A DNA stretch of 64,000 nucleotides. Source: Diploptera punctata. Taxonomy: Eukaryota; Arthropoda; Insecta; Blattodea; Blaberidae. A program made the position numbers and the translations under genes. The stretch covers positions 434,001 to 498,000 of the forward strand of contig JASPKZ010007531.1 in NCBI GenBank assembly GCA_030220185.1. The letters run 5' to 3'. The notes below the pieces were generated by a model, which had not been told where the DNA came from, did no database searches, and saw only the letters and a program-made list of their open reading frames with translations. Positions 19,680 to 30,204 of the stretch are shown one piece after another. Positions within the stretch are counted from its first letter, which is position 1; each line of letters begins with the position of its first letter.

Positions 19680-19985
19680 TTAACATAATATGCTTGTGAG
19701 AATTGGACACTTAATAGATCGGATAAAAGGAAAATAGAAGTAGCTGAAATGAAATTCTTACGTTCAGTATCAGGCTGTACATTGTTAGGTAAGAAATATA
19801 ATGAAGAAATAATAACCGAATTAAACATTTACAGTTTTATAGATAAAATTCAACATTTTATATCTAACTGGCTCCAACATATAGAAAGAATGACAACCAA
19901 TAAACTCCCACAAATTTTGTTTCACTACCTACCCAAAGGAAGAAGAAACTTGTACGCCCCCCGTAACTAGATGAAGGGATACGTT
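19680..19985 (+). pseudogene. LINE C-terminal fragment, second family
   Basis: The plus strand reads YACENWTLNRSDKRKIEVAE, then MKFLRSVSGCTLLGKKYNEE, and a C-terminal part with NWLQHIERMTTNKLP and PKGRRN, followed by a break before the GRP box. It is related to the family at 974-1702 (KFLRSVKGCT). Truncated on both sides. Confidence 0.75.
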
Positions 19986-20139
19986 CTCTTGATGTTGAAA
20001 CAGGTCTATGGCCTAATTACATGACGTAGAAGAAGGAGAATAACTATAATATTATCAGAAATAATAGTTCTAATATAATAATCATTCTATACATTATTAT
20101 AAATATTGTGTGAAGCAGAATAATAAATTCCACAAAAAT

Positions 20140-20500
20140 CAGCTATTCTGATAGAATAAGTCAACTAGAAATAAGCTACTGACCTCCTCCGCAAGTTTAG
20201 CGCTGGGAGGTAAGGTATACTTGCCATTCGGTTTACTATAGTCTCTCTGGCTTAACTTTACGAAAAATTTGTAGAATGAGACAACTGTACTCGCCTCTCT
20301 CACCCGCACCAGTGTTGTCGGAGTTTCTTCACCAAATGTTAATAGGACAAAGGGGGAGAGGGAAACTGACAACAGGGTGGGTTCTTCCTTTTGTGTCTGG
20401 ACTAAAGTGGTCAACGATCTACCCTTGTATCTCCATCTCTCTCTCTGTGTTAAGTTAAACCAGCTACACAATACTCTTGCAGGTAGTTTCATTTTTAATA
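20140..20500. other. Interval with overlapping ORFs, not supported as a gene
   Basis: Three overlapping ORFs (129 codons minus; 60 and 70 plus) occupy this stretch. None shows a known motif or a credible protein composition. No second copy is present in the window. Confidence 0.35.
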
Positions 20501-20507
20501 TAATCAT

Positions 20508-20665
20508 CTTCTTCTTCTTCTGCTTCATGAAATTAGGCCTTTTGACCTGTTTTCACATCAAGTGGGATTTAATGAATCCTCCCATCTAGTAAATGGGCGT
20601 CCAACATTTTTTAAAATATAATAATAGGTACCATTGCAGCCAATGGCCATGTAGAAAGAACTGTT
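20508..20665 (-). pseudogene. LINE 3'-terminal fragment
   Basis: On the minus strand the frame reads LKNVGRPFTRWEDSL and soon stops, the GRP-RW end of LINE ORF2, then a short 3' region and a GAA tail (CTT on plus, 20508-20521). Extremely truncated copy. Confidence 0.65.
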
Positions 20666-20959
20666 TTCATGTCTTACAGAAGTCTGTTATTGATGTTCCT
20701 ATGTTTTTACACTGTAATAGGTGATATCGGTCGCAGTGCGACCCACATGGTTTGCACTTGCACTTTTCTTCTGGGTTATGGCGCTTCACTGTTGTGCATA
20801 TCCTGTGGTGGAAACCATGGACCGCGACTCTCGTCACGGTGTGTGTGAGGTCGTATCTGGCTGCTGTCCATTCCCTGTAGATCATCGAATCCGTTGCGTA
20901 GAACTCAGTTGCATTTTTCCTACAGCCGAGAAGAAGAGAAGTATTATTCATCATCATCA

Positions 20960-21450
20960 ACAACAATAAAGATTAAGCCCAATGGCCTGTTCCGATCTCA
21001 TTATAGGTCAAATTGGTCCTTCCATCTCTTCAATGGTCTTTCCAACATTCTTCTCCCTTTTGGTTTATAATTATACATTCTTCATGGTATGCGCTGTTCA
21101 TTCATTCGTAATACGTGCTGAAGGTAAGCATTTTGATAGTATTTTATTCTTTCACAGAGATTAAATACATTAAGTTCTGTTCTTATATCTTCGTTTTTCT
21201 TTTTATCGGTCCTTTGGTATCCTGCTATTGCTCTCAACATCTTCATATCTGCAGCCTCTATTTGTTTACTATCTGCCTTTGTTAATGTTCAGGTTTCACA
21301 TCCATAGATAAGAGATGGAACTACCAATATTTCGTAAAACTTCAAAATAATTTATTTTGTAGTCTTATTCAATAAAGTGCGTTTAATTGTATTATTCATT
21401 CACAAATATCCAGTTAGCAATTGTGAATAGGTGTGAAGCATGCTGGTTTC
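20960..21450 (-). pseudogene. LINE C-terminal fragment
   Basis: Minus-strand frames read TIKRTLLNKTTK, LIYGCET, LTKADSKQIEAADMKMLRAI and AGYQRTDKKKNEDIRTELNV, then a C-terminal LQHVLRMNEQRIPRRM with YKPKGRR and RPLKRWKDQ. A stop replaces W in CETW. This is a distinct LINE family from the GNERRAWKLL group. The 3' end at 20945-20970 is an ATC/AAC-rich stretch. Confidence 0.75.
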
Positions 21451-21454
21451 GTAA

Positions 21455-22120
21455 ATAGGGAGAATGTTTTCAATATGATTGTACTTCCTTCCTGACTGGT
21501 GTCGTCATCCAGTATCATCCCAACACCACATTCCTTTGAGCGCTAAACTCGTCGGAGGGGGGGCAGTAGTTATGCCTACATCGAACTCCAATTACAGAGG
21601 TATTCCATCAGTGAACAAAAGTAGGCCTGTATTTTTCATACAATATGCTTTCCACAACTGAATTTATATCAGATTACATGAGTGCAAATTCAAGGAATTG
21701 AAAAATATAGACACGTTTATCACTTTCACCATTTTCCATTACACAGCCAGTTCCATGATAAGATCTATTTATTTTATGAGTTCCTATACATTATTTTAAA
21801 TATATGTTAGAGACAGCTATTTCAACAAATTTATTTATTTTTAGATTTATCGATTGATATTGTATCGAGTTGGCTTACCTATAAGATATTAAATACAATA
21901 TTGGTACCTGGTAAGTCAGTCGTCCTCAACTAAATTATTAAACTTCATCAAGTAGTTCCAATATGGAGGCCTTTCAAAAACAATGTTTCATCTTCTGCAT
22001 TTTAACTGGTACTGATGCTGTTATATAAGTTGTGACATGGCAACACGCTACCTCGAAATTTATTAAGATATAAAATTATATGACAATTAAATGCATTCGC
22101 AATAAATTAAAACATAAATG
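21455..22120. other. Interval without recognised features
   Basis: A 60-codon ORF at 21479-21661 lacks any known motif. The segment TTGAGCGCTAAACTCGTCGG resembles, on the opposite strand, CGCAAGTTTAGCGCTGGGAG near 20190, hinting at an old shared repeat. Confidence 0.35.
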
Positions 22121-22124
22121 CACA

Positions 22125-22320
22125 CAGACATAAATTGAGGGAAAACTTGGAAAGAGTGGACGATAGGAGAATACCGATAATAAATATGTCATATATATCA
22201 AAAGGACGACGATATTCTAGAAGACCAGGACTGAGATGGAATGAGGTCCGAACAAGCCTTTCGGCATAAATAATTAAAGGAAAAAGAGGAAGAGAATGAA
22301 GATGAAGAAGAAGAAATACT
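22125..22320 (+). pseudogene. LINE C-terminal fragment
   Basis: The plus strand reads HRHKLRENLERVDDRRIPII, SKGRRYSRRPGLRWNEV and a stop. It then enters AGAAGAAGAAATA near 22305, the GAA tail seen with other LINE ends. Confidence 0.6.
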
Positions 22321-22329
22321 TAATTTGCT

Positions 22330-22860
22330 GGTATAGTGTAGAAAATGTTTTATTTTATGTATCGTTCACCAATCGAAAGACTGTCGAGTTCCTTTATTTT
22401 CTCTCAGCATAGTCCTGTAGGTTTAAATTACTGGCCCAGCTGTTTAGGACATTGATGGCAAGTTGATGAGAAGAGCACGAGAAACAGTTCATCGCAAAGC
22501 CTGGTGTCGTTAATGTTGAGAATTTTGTTTTAATATTGTTTATTTTGGATGAGACTAAGTGAAATCCAAATTTTTAAATAAATAAATATCACATAATTGA
22601 TATGCACTCACTCTGTGTTTTATATTGGGATCACTCTGTAGATGGTAATGCACAAATCATACTGTCATGTTATGATGAAGCAAATCGGCGTGAAATTTCG
22701 CATCGGATGCACGACTTGTTGAAATTTATTAGCCTGCTTAGCTAATCGCGACATGACTTAGCTTGAGGCATCTCAGTCATCTGATAGCGTGCATGCTTCC
22801 TAACATTATCTGAACAATTCTGTTTATTCTCATTTTTGTACTACAGAGCCTATAGTCAGG
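22330..22860. other. Interval without recognised features
   Basis: No coding motif or internal repeat visible. Confidence 0.35.
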
Positions 22861-22866
22861 CAAAAT

Positions 22867-23103
22867 CTAGAGGAAGGACATTTTTCTCAGAGGAGCAGAC
22901 ATTTCTGGGCGCATGTAAGTCATATAAATCCAAATAGGGCCTATAATACCCACATAATAACCATGATCGTTACTCCAAGGATTAGGCAATTGCCCGTTTC
23001 CACTTCGTAAGGCACCAGTCCAAAACTTTCTAGGTCTTCCGACATCACGTCTTCGTTTTGCTTGATAGTTTCTTGCTATCAATAGATATTTCTCCTGACT
23101 CAT
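22867..23103 (-). pseudogene. LINE C-terminal fragment
   Basis: Minus-strand ORF contains NYQAKRRRDVGRPRKFWTGA, the GRP-RxW box near the end of LINE ORF2. Flanking frames are degenerate. Confidence 0.5.
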
Positions 23104-23142
23104 TCTATGTAATCAATCCACTTTCGTCTATAATAACGCAAG

Positions 23143-23236
23143 CGCATTATTATTATTATTATTATTATTGTTATTATCATCATCACTATTATCATTATTA
23201 TTATTATTATTATTGTTATGTTATCATTATTATTAT
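23143..23236. repeat. ATT-type microsatellite
   Basis: Mixed ATT, ATC and GTT units. Flanked on the right by a LINE 3' end. Confidence 0.9.
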
Positions 23237-23237
23237 C

Positions 23238-23335
23238 ATCGGTTCAAGGAATGTGGGAAGGCCAGTGAAAAGATGGACAGAACAACTTTGAGGCGGAACA
23301 GGCATTTTGCCTAGCCCGTGAAGTGAAGAAGAAGA
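23238..23335 (+). pseudogene. LINE 3'-terminal fragment
   Basis: GSRNVGRPVKRWTEQL and a stop are followed by GGCGGAACAGGCATTTTGCC and a tail AGTGAAGAAGAAG. The same protein and UTR end occurs at 37125-37216. It marks the 3' terminus of one LINE family precisely. Confidence 0.75.
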
Positions 23336-23395
23336 TTATTATTATTATCATCATTATCATTATTATTATCATTATGTTCATCAACATCATCATTA

Positions 23396-23435
<40 letters not shown>
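23336..23435. repeat. ATT-type microsatellite
   Basis: About 100 bp of ATT units with ATC interruptions, directly after a LINE tail and before the composite repeat at 23431. Confidence 0.92.
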
Positions 23436-23436
<1 letters not shown>

Positions 23437-23850
23437 CTTCCAAGTATTAGGCCAAGGCCTGTTACGATCCTATAGAAAATTTTCCCTCCAGCTTCTTCCG
23501 GAAAATTCTCATATAAGACTTGAAAACATAATAATAGTCCCTTCGATTGGTTGCTGGCCAAAGGAAGGCAAGACCAGTGATGGGCCTGCCATCTTATAGC
23601 CTCTGGTCAGGCTTTTCTGGAGAAGAAAAGAATATAATGGAAAGAAGAAATGGAAGAAAGGAAAGACTCCCTAGTCCTCGGAGGCCCTAATAACGTCGGG
23701 GTCGAAAAAACAAGAGTTAACCAAGAGAGGTTAGATAGTAAAGTTAAAAGAGTGCAAAACACAAGTAAGTGGAAGAAATGTTTTGCTCGGCATGGGCACC
23801 TTGTGGTCGCCATCCACATATCCCCTAGATGAGGACCCCTGAGGGTATTA
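23431..23850. repeat. Composite repeat, second copy of 7346-7775
   Basis: See 7346-7775. In this copy an ORF of 60 codons (23650-23832; KRVQNTSKWKKCFARHGHLV) is open, while in the first copy it is frameshifted. I see no known domain. An ATT run (23847-23905) follows immediately. Confidence 0.75.
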
Positions 23851-23860
23851 TTATTATTAC

Positions 23861-23899
<39 letters not shown>

Positions 23900-23906
23900 T
23901 ATTTAG

Positions 23907-24043
23907 ACCTCGAAATTCGTGGATCCAAAAAAATAACTGGAATGAGAACAAGAGGACTAGAGGACATGGAGTGGATGGATAGAGACGAGTGGAAAGGAAA
24001 ATAAAACTTTAGGCACAGAAAGAAGTATAAACATTAAAAATCT
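23907..24043 (+). pseudogene. LINE 3' end, interrupted at its tail by a SINE
   Basis: CTGGAATGAGAACAAGAGGA, GATGGATAGAGACGAGTGGA and TTTAGGCACAGAAAGAAGT match, inverted, the 3' end of the LINE at 44640-44760. A SINE begins directly at the point where that LINE's tail should continue (AAAAATCTGTG). Confidence 0.65.
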
Positions 24044-24475
24044 GTGCGGTGGGAATAGTGGTTTAATTGCGCCTTGCCTCTCGGGTCCGAGGGTCGCGGG
24101 TTTACACCCTGCCGGGGCCGATGGGTAGATTTTAGGACGGAAACATCCAAGGAGCAAGTCCGCCGGGAGGGACTTTAAGCCCGCTGGTCCCGAGTATGAA
24201 GATTTTCAGGCTCGTAAAAAATCCTTAAGCCTGAATGACAAGGCCTCTAAGCAAAATTTACCGAATTTTCACGATCATTAGTACTACCTGAGTTTCCTAA
24301 GTGTCAGTATGAGGCGGAACTGATGACCAGGACCACACCCCCCCCCCCTACTCAAAAAAAGACATCTATACGAAAACAAGGGTAACTAAATTAGTGAGGG
24401 TTCAAAACCTTCCCTGTTAGGGGAGAGCGCCTAAATCTCTCGTAAAGGGCACATATAGGCTTACAATACAAATAA
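24040..24475 (+). mobile_element. SINE family III, full copy
   Basis: The head (24042-24125) has GTGGGAATAGTGGTTTAATT and a B-box-like GGGTTTACACCCTGCC. The body continues with TAGGACGGAAACATCC, AAGCCCGCTGGTCCCGAGTA, CTCTAAGCAAAATTTACCG, GTCAGTATGAGGCGGAAC, a C run (24341-24350) and GGGGAGAGCGCCTAAATCTC. It joins the head fragment at 235-418 and the tail fragment at 8800-9040 into one family about 430 bp long. Confidence 0.75.
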
Positions 24476-24552
24476 ATCAAATTATTATTATTAACATCAT
24501 ATTCTACATCTACAATGGCACAACAGCCCAATGTTGGTCCATAGCCTCACCT

Positions 24553-24690
24553 TTGTTAGAAGTTACTAGATCAAGTTAATTTAGTTACGCCGTATTGTCC
24601 AAGAGATGTCATGAATAGTATGCGGTCAACATAGTGAACCAATTGGACATCTAGTGGGTAAATAAGGTATTACTAAGATATAAACTTATT
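24553..24690. repeat. Decayed repeat shared with about 60-225
   Basis: ATGCGGTCAACATAGTGA and TTGGACATCTAGTGGG match parts of 150-182. Diverged, non-coding. Confidence 0.35.
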
Positions 24691-24799
24691 TCCTGCTCTG
24701 TCTACCACTGCATCATTTTGAGGGGTAAAATAAAACCAAATACACTATAACTTCTATGTAATGAAATTATATGTCCAAATAATTGTAAACCATATTATA

Positions 24800-25075
24800 C
24801 ATTTCAGTTCATCGCTGTTGTATCGTAACCAGCGATTCCGGATTCGATATCACGCATATAAGCTCTCCATACATCCCTAACCTGAGCTAATATTTTACAA
24901 TCTTTCCCTATATAATTCACCTTCCTCAAATTATGGCTAGTGTTATTCTCCAAGCTTTCCTTTGGTGCCCATCTTTCACTCCCCATTCTTGTTATATGCC
25001 CCAGGCAGCCCATTTCGACAGGACTTAACTATTCTTATTGCATCTGACTTTCCATACAAATCATATGCATTTCTC
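24800..25075 (-). pseudogene. LINE C-terminal fragment (GNERRAWKLL family)
   Basis: The minus ORF 24804-25013 reads GCLGHITRMGSERWAPKE, a gap, then LRKVNYIGKDCKILAQ and VRDVWRAYMR, aligning with WAGHVARMGNERRAWK and LREVDYTGNDWKALAQDRDV of better copies. The segment carrying the GRP box is deleted. A degenerate piece follows to 25090. Confidence 0.75.
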
Positions 25076-25109
25076 CATTCACCCAGCTGTTCGCCTCTTT
25101 TCCATAACT

Positions 25110-25500
25110 AACACACTGGCACTATCGTACCCGTAGGTTCATGACCGCGTGGACATAAGCTCTCCATACATCCCTATCCTAAGCCAATGTTTTCCAATCA
25201 TTCCCTGTATAATCTACTTCCCAACAATCATGGTTAATGTTAATCTCCCCCCTCATTCTTGGTCTACCAACTGGGTGTTTTCCTTCTGGTTTTCCTACAT
25301 GAAGCTTAATATACGTCTTTCATTTACCATTCGTGCCACATGTCATGCACATCGCAGTCTATCAGACTTAACTCTTCTTATTGTATCTGGCTTCATATAA
25401 AAATCATCTATTTCATTGTTATGTAGTCTGCTTCATTCACTTGTCTGTTCGAATTTCTTTGGTCCAAAAATTATCCTAAGACATTTATTCTTAAATACTC
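25110..25500 (-). pseudogene. LINE C-terminal fragment, same family, degenerate
   Basis: The plus-strand text TAAGCTCTCCATACATCCCT, CATTCTTGGTCTACCAACTG and TTGGTCCAAAAATTATCCTA is the complement of the LINE C-terminus seen intact at 34686-35372. Frameshifts are numerous. Two such fragments lie in tandem here (24.8 and 25.1 kb), starting at the same 3' end. Confidence 0.75.
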
Positions 25501-25544
25501 CCTCGCTTTCATATGTTAAGTTATTACAATTTAAAATTTAAGCA

Positions 25545-25790
25545 AAAAACTTATTAAGGGTGATGGGTGAAATTTCTGTTTTATGTATTTTTTGAGCTAG
25601 AGACTTGATTTTTTTATACAAACATTCACTGCATGATACATAATGATGTGTTTAAGTTTCATTCTTGTGGGACATTGATTTTGTGAGTTATTAAATATTA
25701 TATTTTTAAAAAATTGCATATATTACAATTAAATCGGTTCCACAATGTTTTAGTATGCGGCAAAACTTTAAAAGGCAGGCACGAGGATCT
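25545..25790. mobile_element. Left-end fragment of the GGGTGAAATTTC TIR element
   Basis: TTAAGGGTGATGGGTGAAATTTC matches the left end of the full element at 39755-40490, followed by related text (TTTTTGAGCTAGAGACTTGA). The right end is missing. Confidence 0.55.
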
Positions 25791-26089
25791 ATTTAGGGCG
25801 TGTTTTAGATTAATCTTCTTTCTGGGTTCTACTGGTGTGATGGACAAGGAATTCGATGATTAGTAACAATGAATAGTATAGTTAATTAAAACGGGTTTAT
25901 TCTGTGAACTTCTTATAAACAACACAATATATAATGAATTAATATTTATCTTGAAGGCTACTTGACCAAATCTAGACTTCCTAGGATATTTACGTACTAT
26001 CGATTGATTCACACTTTAGATATATATAGGAGTAACAGACTCCTCCGAATACTAGTAATATGATACTACCCCACTCTGTTTCCGTAAGG

Positions 26090-26278
26090 TAGCCACTGTC
26101 CACACTGTATGTACTTCTATGGGCCACCTTCCACACTGTGTGTACTCGTATGGGCCACCAGCCACACTGTGTGTGTGTATAAGAGCAACAGGTCACACAC
26201 TGTGATCGTATTAGCGCGACTAACCACACTGGGTGTGTGCGTGTGTATGAGTTATTGACCACACTGTGTGAACAATAA
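26090..26278. repeat. Degenerate minisatellite, unit about 35-45 bp
   Basis: CCACACTGTGTGT recurs six or so times with variable spacers (TACTCGTATGGGCCACC and others). Open frames through it (25990-26262 minus) show a matching peptide repeat and are artefacts. Confidence 0.75.
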
Positions 26279-26342
26279 AATTTCTTGGCCTTTTATATTA
26301 ATTTTCCAAGGACATTTTAAATTGGCTCAAGTATTCTTTTTA

Positions 26343-26700
26343 CGGATTATTTACGAAGAAGTGCCAGAAAGTCTAAATTAGAATGTGTCACAAATAAGGA
26401 AATTAGAAACAAAATGGAAGCAGAAGAAAGCATAATTGAAAGAATTGAGGAAAAGGAATTAAAGTGGTTAGGACATGTTTTAAGAATGGAAGATGAGCGA
26501 TGGCCGAAGCAACTATATGAATGGCATCCGAACAGAAAGAAGAAAAGAGGAAGACCAAGGTTAACATGGAAGGAAAACATGAAGACAGTAATGCAAGCTA
26601 GAGGGCTAAGCATCGAAGATGCCCAAGACCGTAGGCTTTGGAGGTTTGGCACGGGAAGACGGCAGCAGCTGTAAAAACCCGAAGATAGATAGATAGATTC
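26343..26700 (+). pseudogene. LINE 3' fragment with GATA tail
   Basis: An open frame (26414-26674) reads LKWLGHVLRMEDERWPKQLY, then RKKKRGRPRLTWKENMKT and DAQDRRLWRFGTGRRQQL, the complete C-terminus of one LINE family. Upstream codons to 26343 are degenerate. The stop is followed by AAAACCCGAAG and GATA units. Truncated at its 5' end; the shorter copy at 19497 shares the same 3' end. Confidence 0.85.
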
Positions 26701-26788
26701 CTTTTACAAAATGTATTGTCAACACGTCAATCAAATTTACACTTTTATAATAAACATTAGTTTCACTTAGCCAGGTACATGTACCTGT

Positions 26789-26792
26789 CAAC
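26789..26792. repeat. Target site duplication, left copy (CAAC)
   Basis: CAAC directly precedes the left LTR and is repeated directly after the right LTR at 33686-33689. A 4-bp duplication is usual for Ty3/Gypsy integrases. Confidence 0.75.
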
Positions 26793-27884
26793 TGGAGAGG
26801 GGTTATTGTTGGGTAAAGAGGTAAAGATTGGAGTTAGTGACACTAGGAATACTGAAGGAGTTCTCCATGTGTGAGAACTTAGGTTGCTCAGGTTGGTATT
26901 CGGTAGAGTTGAGGTTCTTATCTCGGGATTCCACGAGGACTTCGTCGGGCAGAATTAATGTGCAAAGAAGTTCTGGTAAAAGTAGTTTATTCTTAACTTT
27001 TATACACTGCAAGTGATCGTCTATACGAAGTGAATTTATTTAACTGTCTTGACGAAGTGTTTTAGAGAAGTGACTTGATGTAGTTTTCTACGAGCAGCAA
27101 GTTGATGAAATTATCTACGAGAAGTGACGAGGAGAAGCCTCTCTCGCCTATAGGTAAATTGGTTACTCCCACTACCTCGATCAAGTGGACCTAAGGTCAG
27201 TGCTTAGGCACATATAACGAAACATATAATTGGTTAATGCGCCCTCCTATTTTGATTCCGGGGGTGTTACAAATTTATTATTGGCGATTTACGCCTTCAG
27301 AGGTTGGACCTTTTTTTCCCCGTGCTGGCTTCACGTACAGTCTGGTCACAAACATTAGCTAGGCTTGGGTTTTTTCTTCTTAGGCTTGGGTTTTTTCCTA
27401 GGCTTCCGACGCTAGAAACTTGCCATGTTCCCACACTTTTTTGCTAACGTAGTTTGTGTCAGGGTAAAACCCCCGCTTGTACATTAGCTAATGGGTTATG
27501 GTTATCACGCTAAATCAGTTAACTGGAGGCTTAGAAGATATCTCTACTCAATCTGTCGAGCAAAGGATTATTGTCATTAGTAAGTTATTATCATGTGTCA
27601 GCCACTTCCGTCTTCACAAAAGAAAGGGTTACATTACCTGAGTTGTCAATCCTCTCTAATAACTAATAATTTAATTACATTGATGCTGACTTCTTTGGAT
27701 CATTTTATATGGCCTTTGCTCCTACATAATCAGGTTCCACTCGCTTCCCTGATCAATTTGAATATAAATATGACCTAAGTCCAGTAACTGCTTCATTAAA
27801 TGATATTATAATTTCATCTGATTATTATTGCCGATAGGGATTTATTTAGATTTACACAGGAGGCTGTGTGAATGAATTGCCACA
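26793..27884 (-). repeat. 3' LTR (left copy)
   Basis: About 1092 bp, starting TGGAGAGGGG and ending AATTGCCACA. Differences from the right LTR are concentrated in the first 50 bp and in TAAATGATATTATAATTTC near the end. Short ORFs here (26803-27012, 27593-27778) recur in the other LTR and are not genes. Confidence 0.93.
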
Positions 27885-30200
27885 AATGCCCTATACTCAA
27901 ATGGAAAAATCAAGGGATTTTTTCATTTGTTTATAATCCTCTCGCATAATATAATGCTAGTATCATAGCTATAGTGGCCTTTTTAAAAAAAATGGCTATA
28001 ATATTTTGGTAAGAGCACGTTAATCCTGAGAGTGTTGCCAGCACGTCAATTATGTTCAGATTTGTAAACACTGATATGTATCCCTTTTACCTGGGATCGT
28101 TCTTTGAGGTTAAATAGACTCACTTTCTGCAATATAGACATACATAAATATTCATAAAGAAAAAAAAGATACACCCTTAATATATATTTGGTGGTCTACT
28201 CAAACCATTCATGCTTATACAATTACCATTCAAAACTATTTAGTTGAATACCAGTATAGCATAAATTGCTCCTTCATGTGTAACTGTTTATTTTCTATTT
28301 AATTTACACCTTAATGTCTACCTACATTATAATGTGCGTCTACAGCTTGGGAATTCATTTGCGATGAACCAGTTTTGTCTACTTCAAACCATATGTCGAA
28401 TAATACTTCAGTTTTGCTAAATTTAATTTAAATTGAGTCAATAAGACTTATTTACATGGATCTATATGTTTGCGATCAAAATACTAGAATATCGCGTTTA
28501 AGCAGCTGTGCTATCGTTATAAACAATTATTATTGATAGTATTACACCCTGATCTCATATTTTCCCATAGGTATTACATACATACGAATTCATCATGATT
28601 ATTAATCCATGAAATATTCATGATTCTTAATATTTTATTCTCAACATATTTCGGCCCATTTACTCTGCCGAAGCATAGCTGGCTATATCATTGCTCGGCC
28701 AAACGACGTTATTTTCTTAAGCGTGCAAAATCATTTCCTTCGAATACAGAATCGCATAGTATGTCACATTCGCTTCCACCAGCGACCATGACTTCATCTC
28801 ATCTCGTTATTAACATCGAATACAAATTCGCACAAATTGTCACATTCGCTTCCACCAGCGATCATGACTTCATCTCATCTCATTATTAACATCGAATACA
28901 AATTCGCACAATTTGTCACATTCGCTTCCATCAGCGATCATGACTTCATCTCATCTCATTATTAACATCGAATACAAATTCGCACAAATTGTCACATTCG
29001 CTTCCATCAGCGATCATGACTTCATCTCATCTCATTATTAACATCGAATACAAATTCTGTAAATATAATCAACAAATAAATTCCTCACGCCTTATAGGTT
29101 CACACCGCCACTCGGCCTTTCAATTAAGGTGCATTGAGCTTCACCCTGTCTCATTAGCTCCTATGTTTACGCTGTCTGATTGTTATTTTAGACAAAAGAA
29201 TCATAATCATCACGATATTATTCGTATTCAGATTGTTGTACAAGTTTCTTCAATTACCTATATGTATTAAACAATGACAATGGCCTACCTGGGCTCATTT
29301 TAACATTTACTGGATTAAGTAGATACTGCAGCTTTCTGCTCGAGCGATTGGGTTAAAACATTTAAAAATATAGATCCATTCTCCATCGTTAAGTTCAAAT
29401 CAACAATTTATTAATCACCCTCAATCTTAGCTGAAAGTGGACATGCATGTGTTAGGTATTCGCGCTAATTCAATTAATTATATCCATCCATCAATATGGG
29501 GGTATTATCACGATTGATATCTAAATCGACATTTCACTTTTTTTTTTTTCGCAGTCATTGTGCCCTTTCCTCTCGCGATTAGCGTTTTAATCTAGGCCTA
29601 TTTAATCACTTTATTAGTGTTATTTATTTTAATTACTGATTATATTTGGTATTTTACCTTACAACATTTATTTATTTTCTTTTCACTAATACTTTTCATT
29701 TATGTCCTAATCTCAGCTAGTATTGAGTTCGAATCCCGTGAAAACTGGTTCATGCATTTAAGTATAATTTATCAGGTCTTGTTTTTAATTTTGTTTGGGG
29801 ATTATGTAGAGCTTATATGTTTGTACCTTTTGTATGTTATATCAAATTTCTGTCGGTATATAACCACTTCCTTACCTGGGTACTGCATAATTTCAGCGTT
29901 TACATGGACATTTATCTCGTGCCCAAAATCACGGTAGTGCCTACCTGTGCACACAATACAATATAGTACAATGCAAGACATACATACATACGTAATATAT
30001 CCATTCCGTTGTCATTCTTACGTGTAAAAATCTCTCCCTTTTTTTTCGAGTGTCATTTTCACTGTCCGTCTATCTACCCTTAATACTATTAGTGTCTAAT
30101 TTCACAGTCTGTTGACTCGCAAAGGCCTCCTGTACTATTATTATATACATATTTTGCGATACTACGCTCACACGCAAACAAACTCTGAACACTCGCATGG
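27885..30200. other. Pol-less 3' interior of the LTR element
   Basis: AT-rich, with no retroviral-type motif (no DTGA-like protease, YxDD, DEDD-like RNase H or HHCC integrase) seen on the minus strand. A hydrophobic plus ORF (29617-29937) is opposite to gag and unsupported. A polypurine tract next to the 3' LTR is weak (only TGAGTATAGGG is near the boundary). Confidence 0.6.
28765..29059. repeat. 76-bp tandem array, about 3.9 copies, inside the LTR element
   Basis: Unit starts at 28765, 28841, 28917 and 28993 (exact 76-bp period), each with CACATTCGCTTCCAYCAGCG and TCATGACTTCATCTCATCTC. 76 is not a multiple of three, so the frame is not kept and coding is unlikely. Tandem arrays downstream of gag are common in non-autonomous LTR elements. 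Confidence 0.92.
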
Positions 30201-30204
30201 TAAT

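Noticed and set aside
20139..20528. 129-codon minus ORF
   Set aside because: No known motif; starts in a lysine run from a LINE GAA tail, so the start is not credible.
26803..27012. 69-codon ORF repeated at 32605-32814
   Set aside because: Same place in both LTRs, no motif; explained by LTR identity.
29617..29937. 106-codon hydrophobic ORF as a membrane protein or env
   Set aside because: It runs against gag, is AT-driven, and has no signal, cysteine pattern or known motif.
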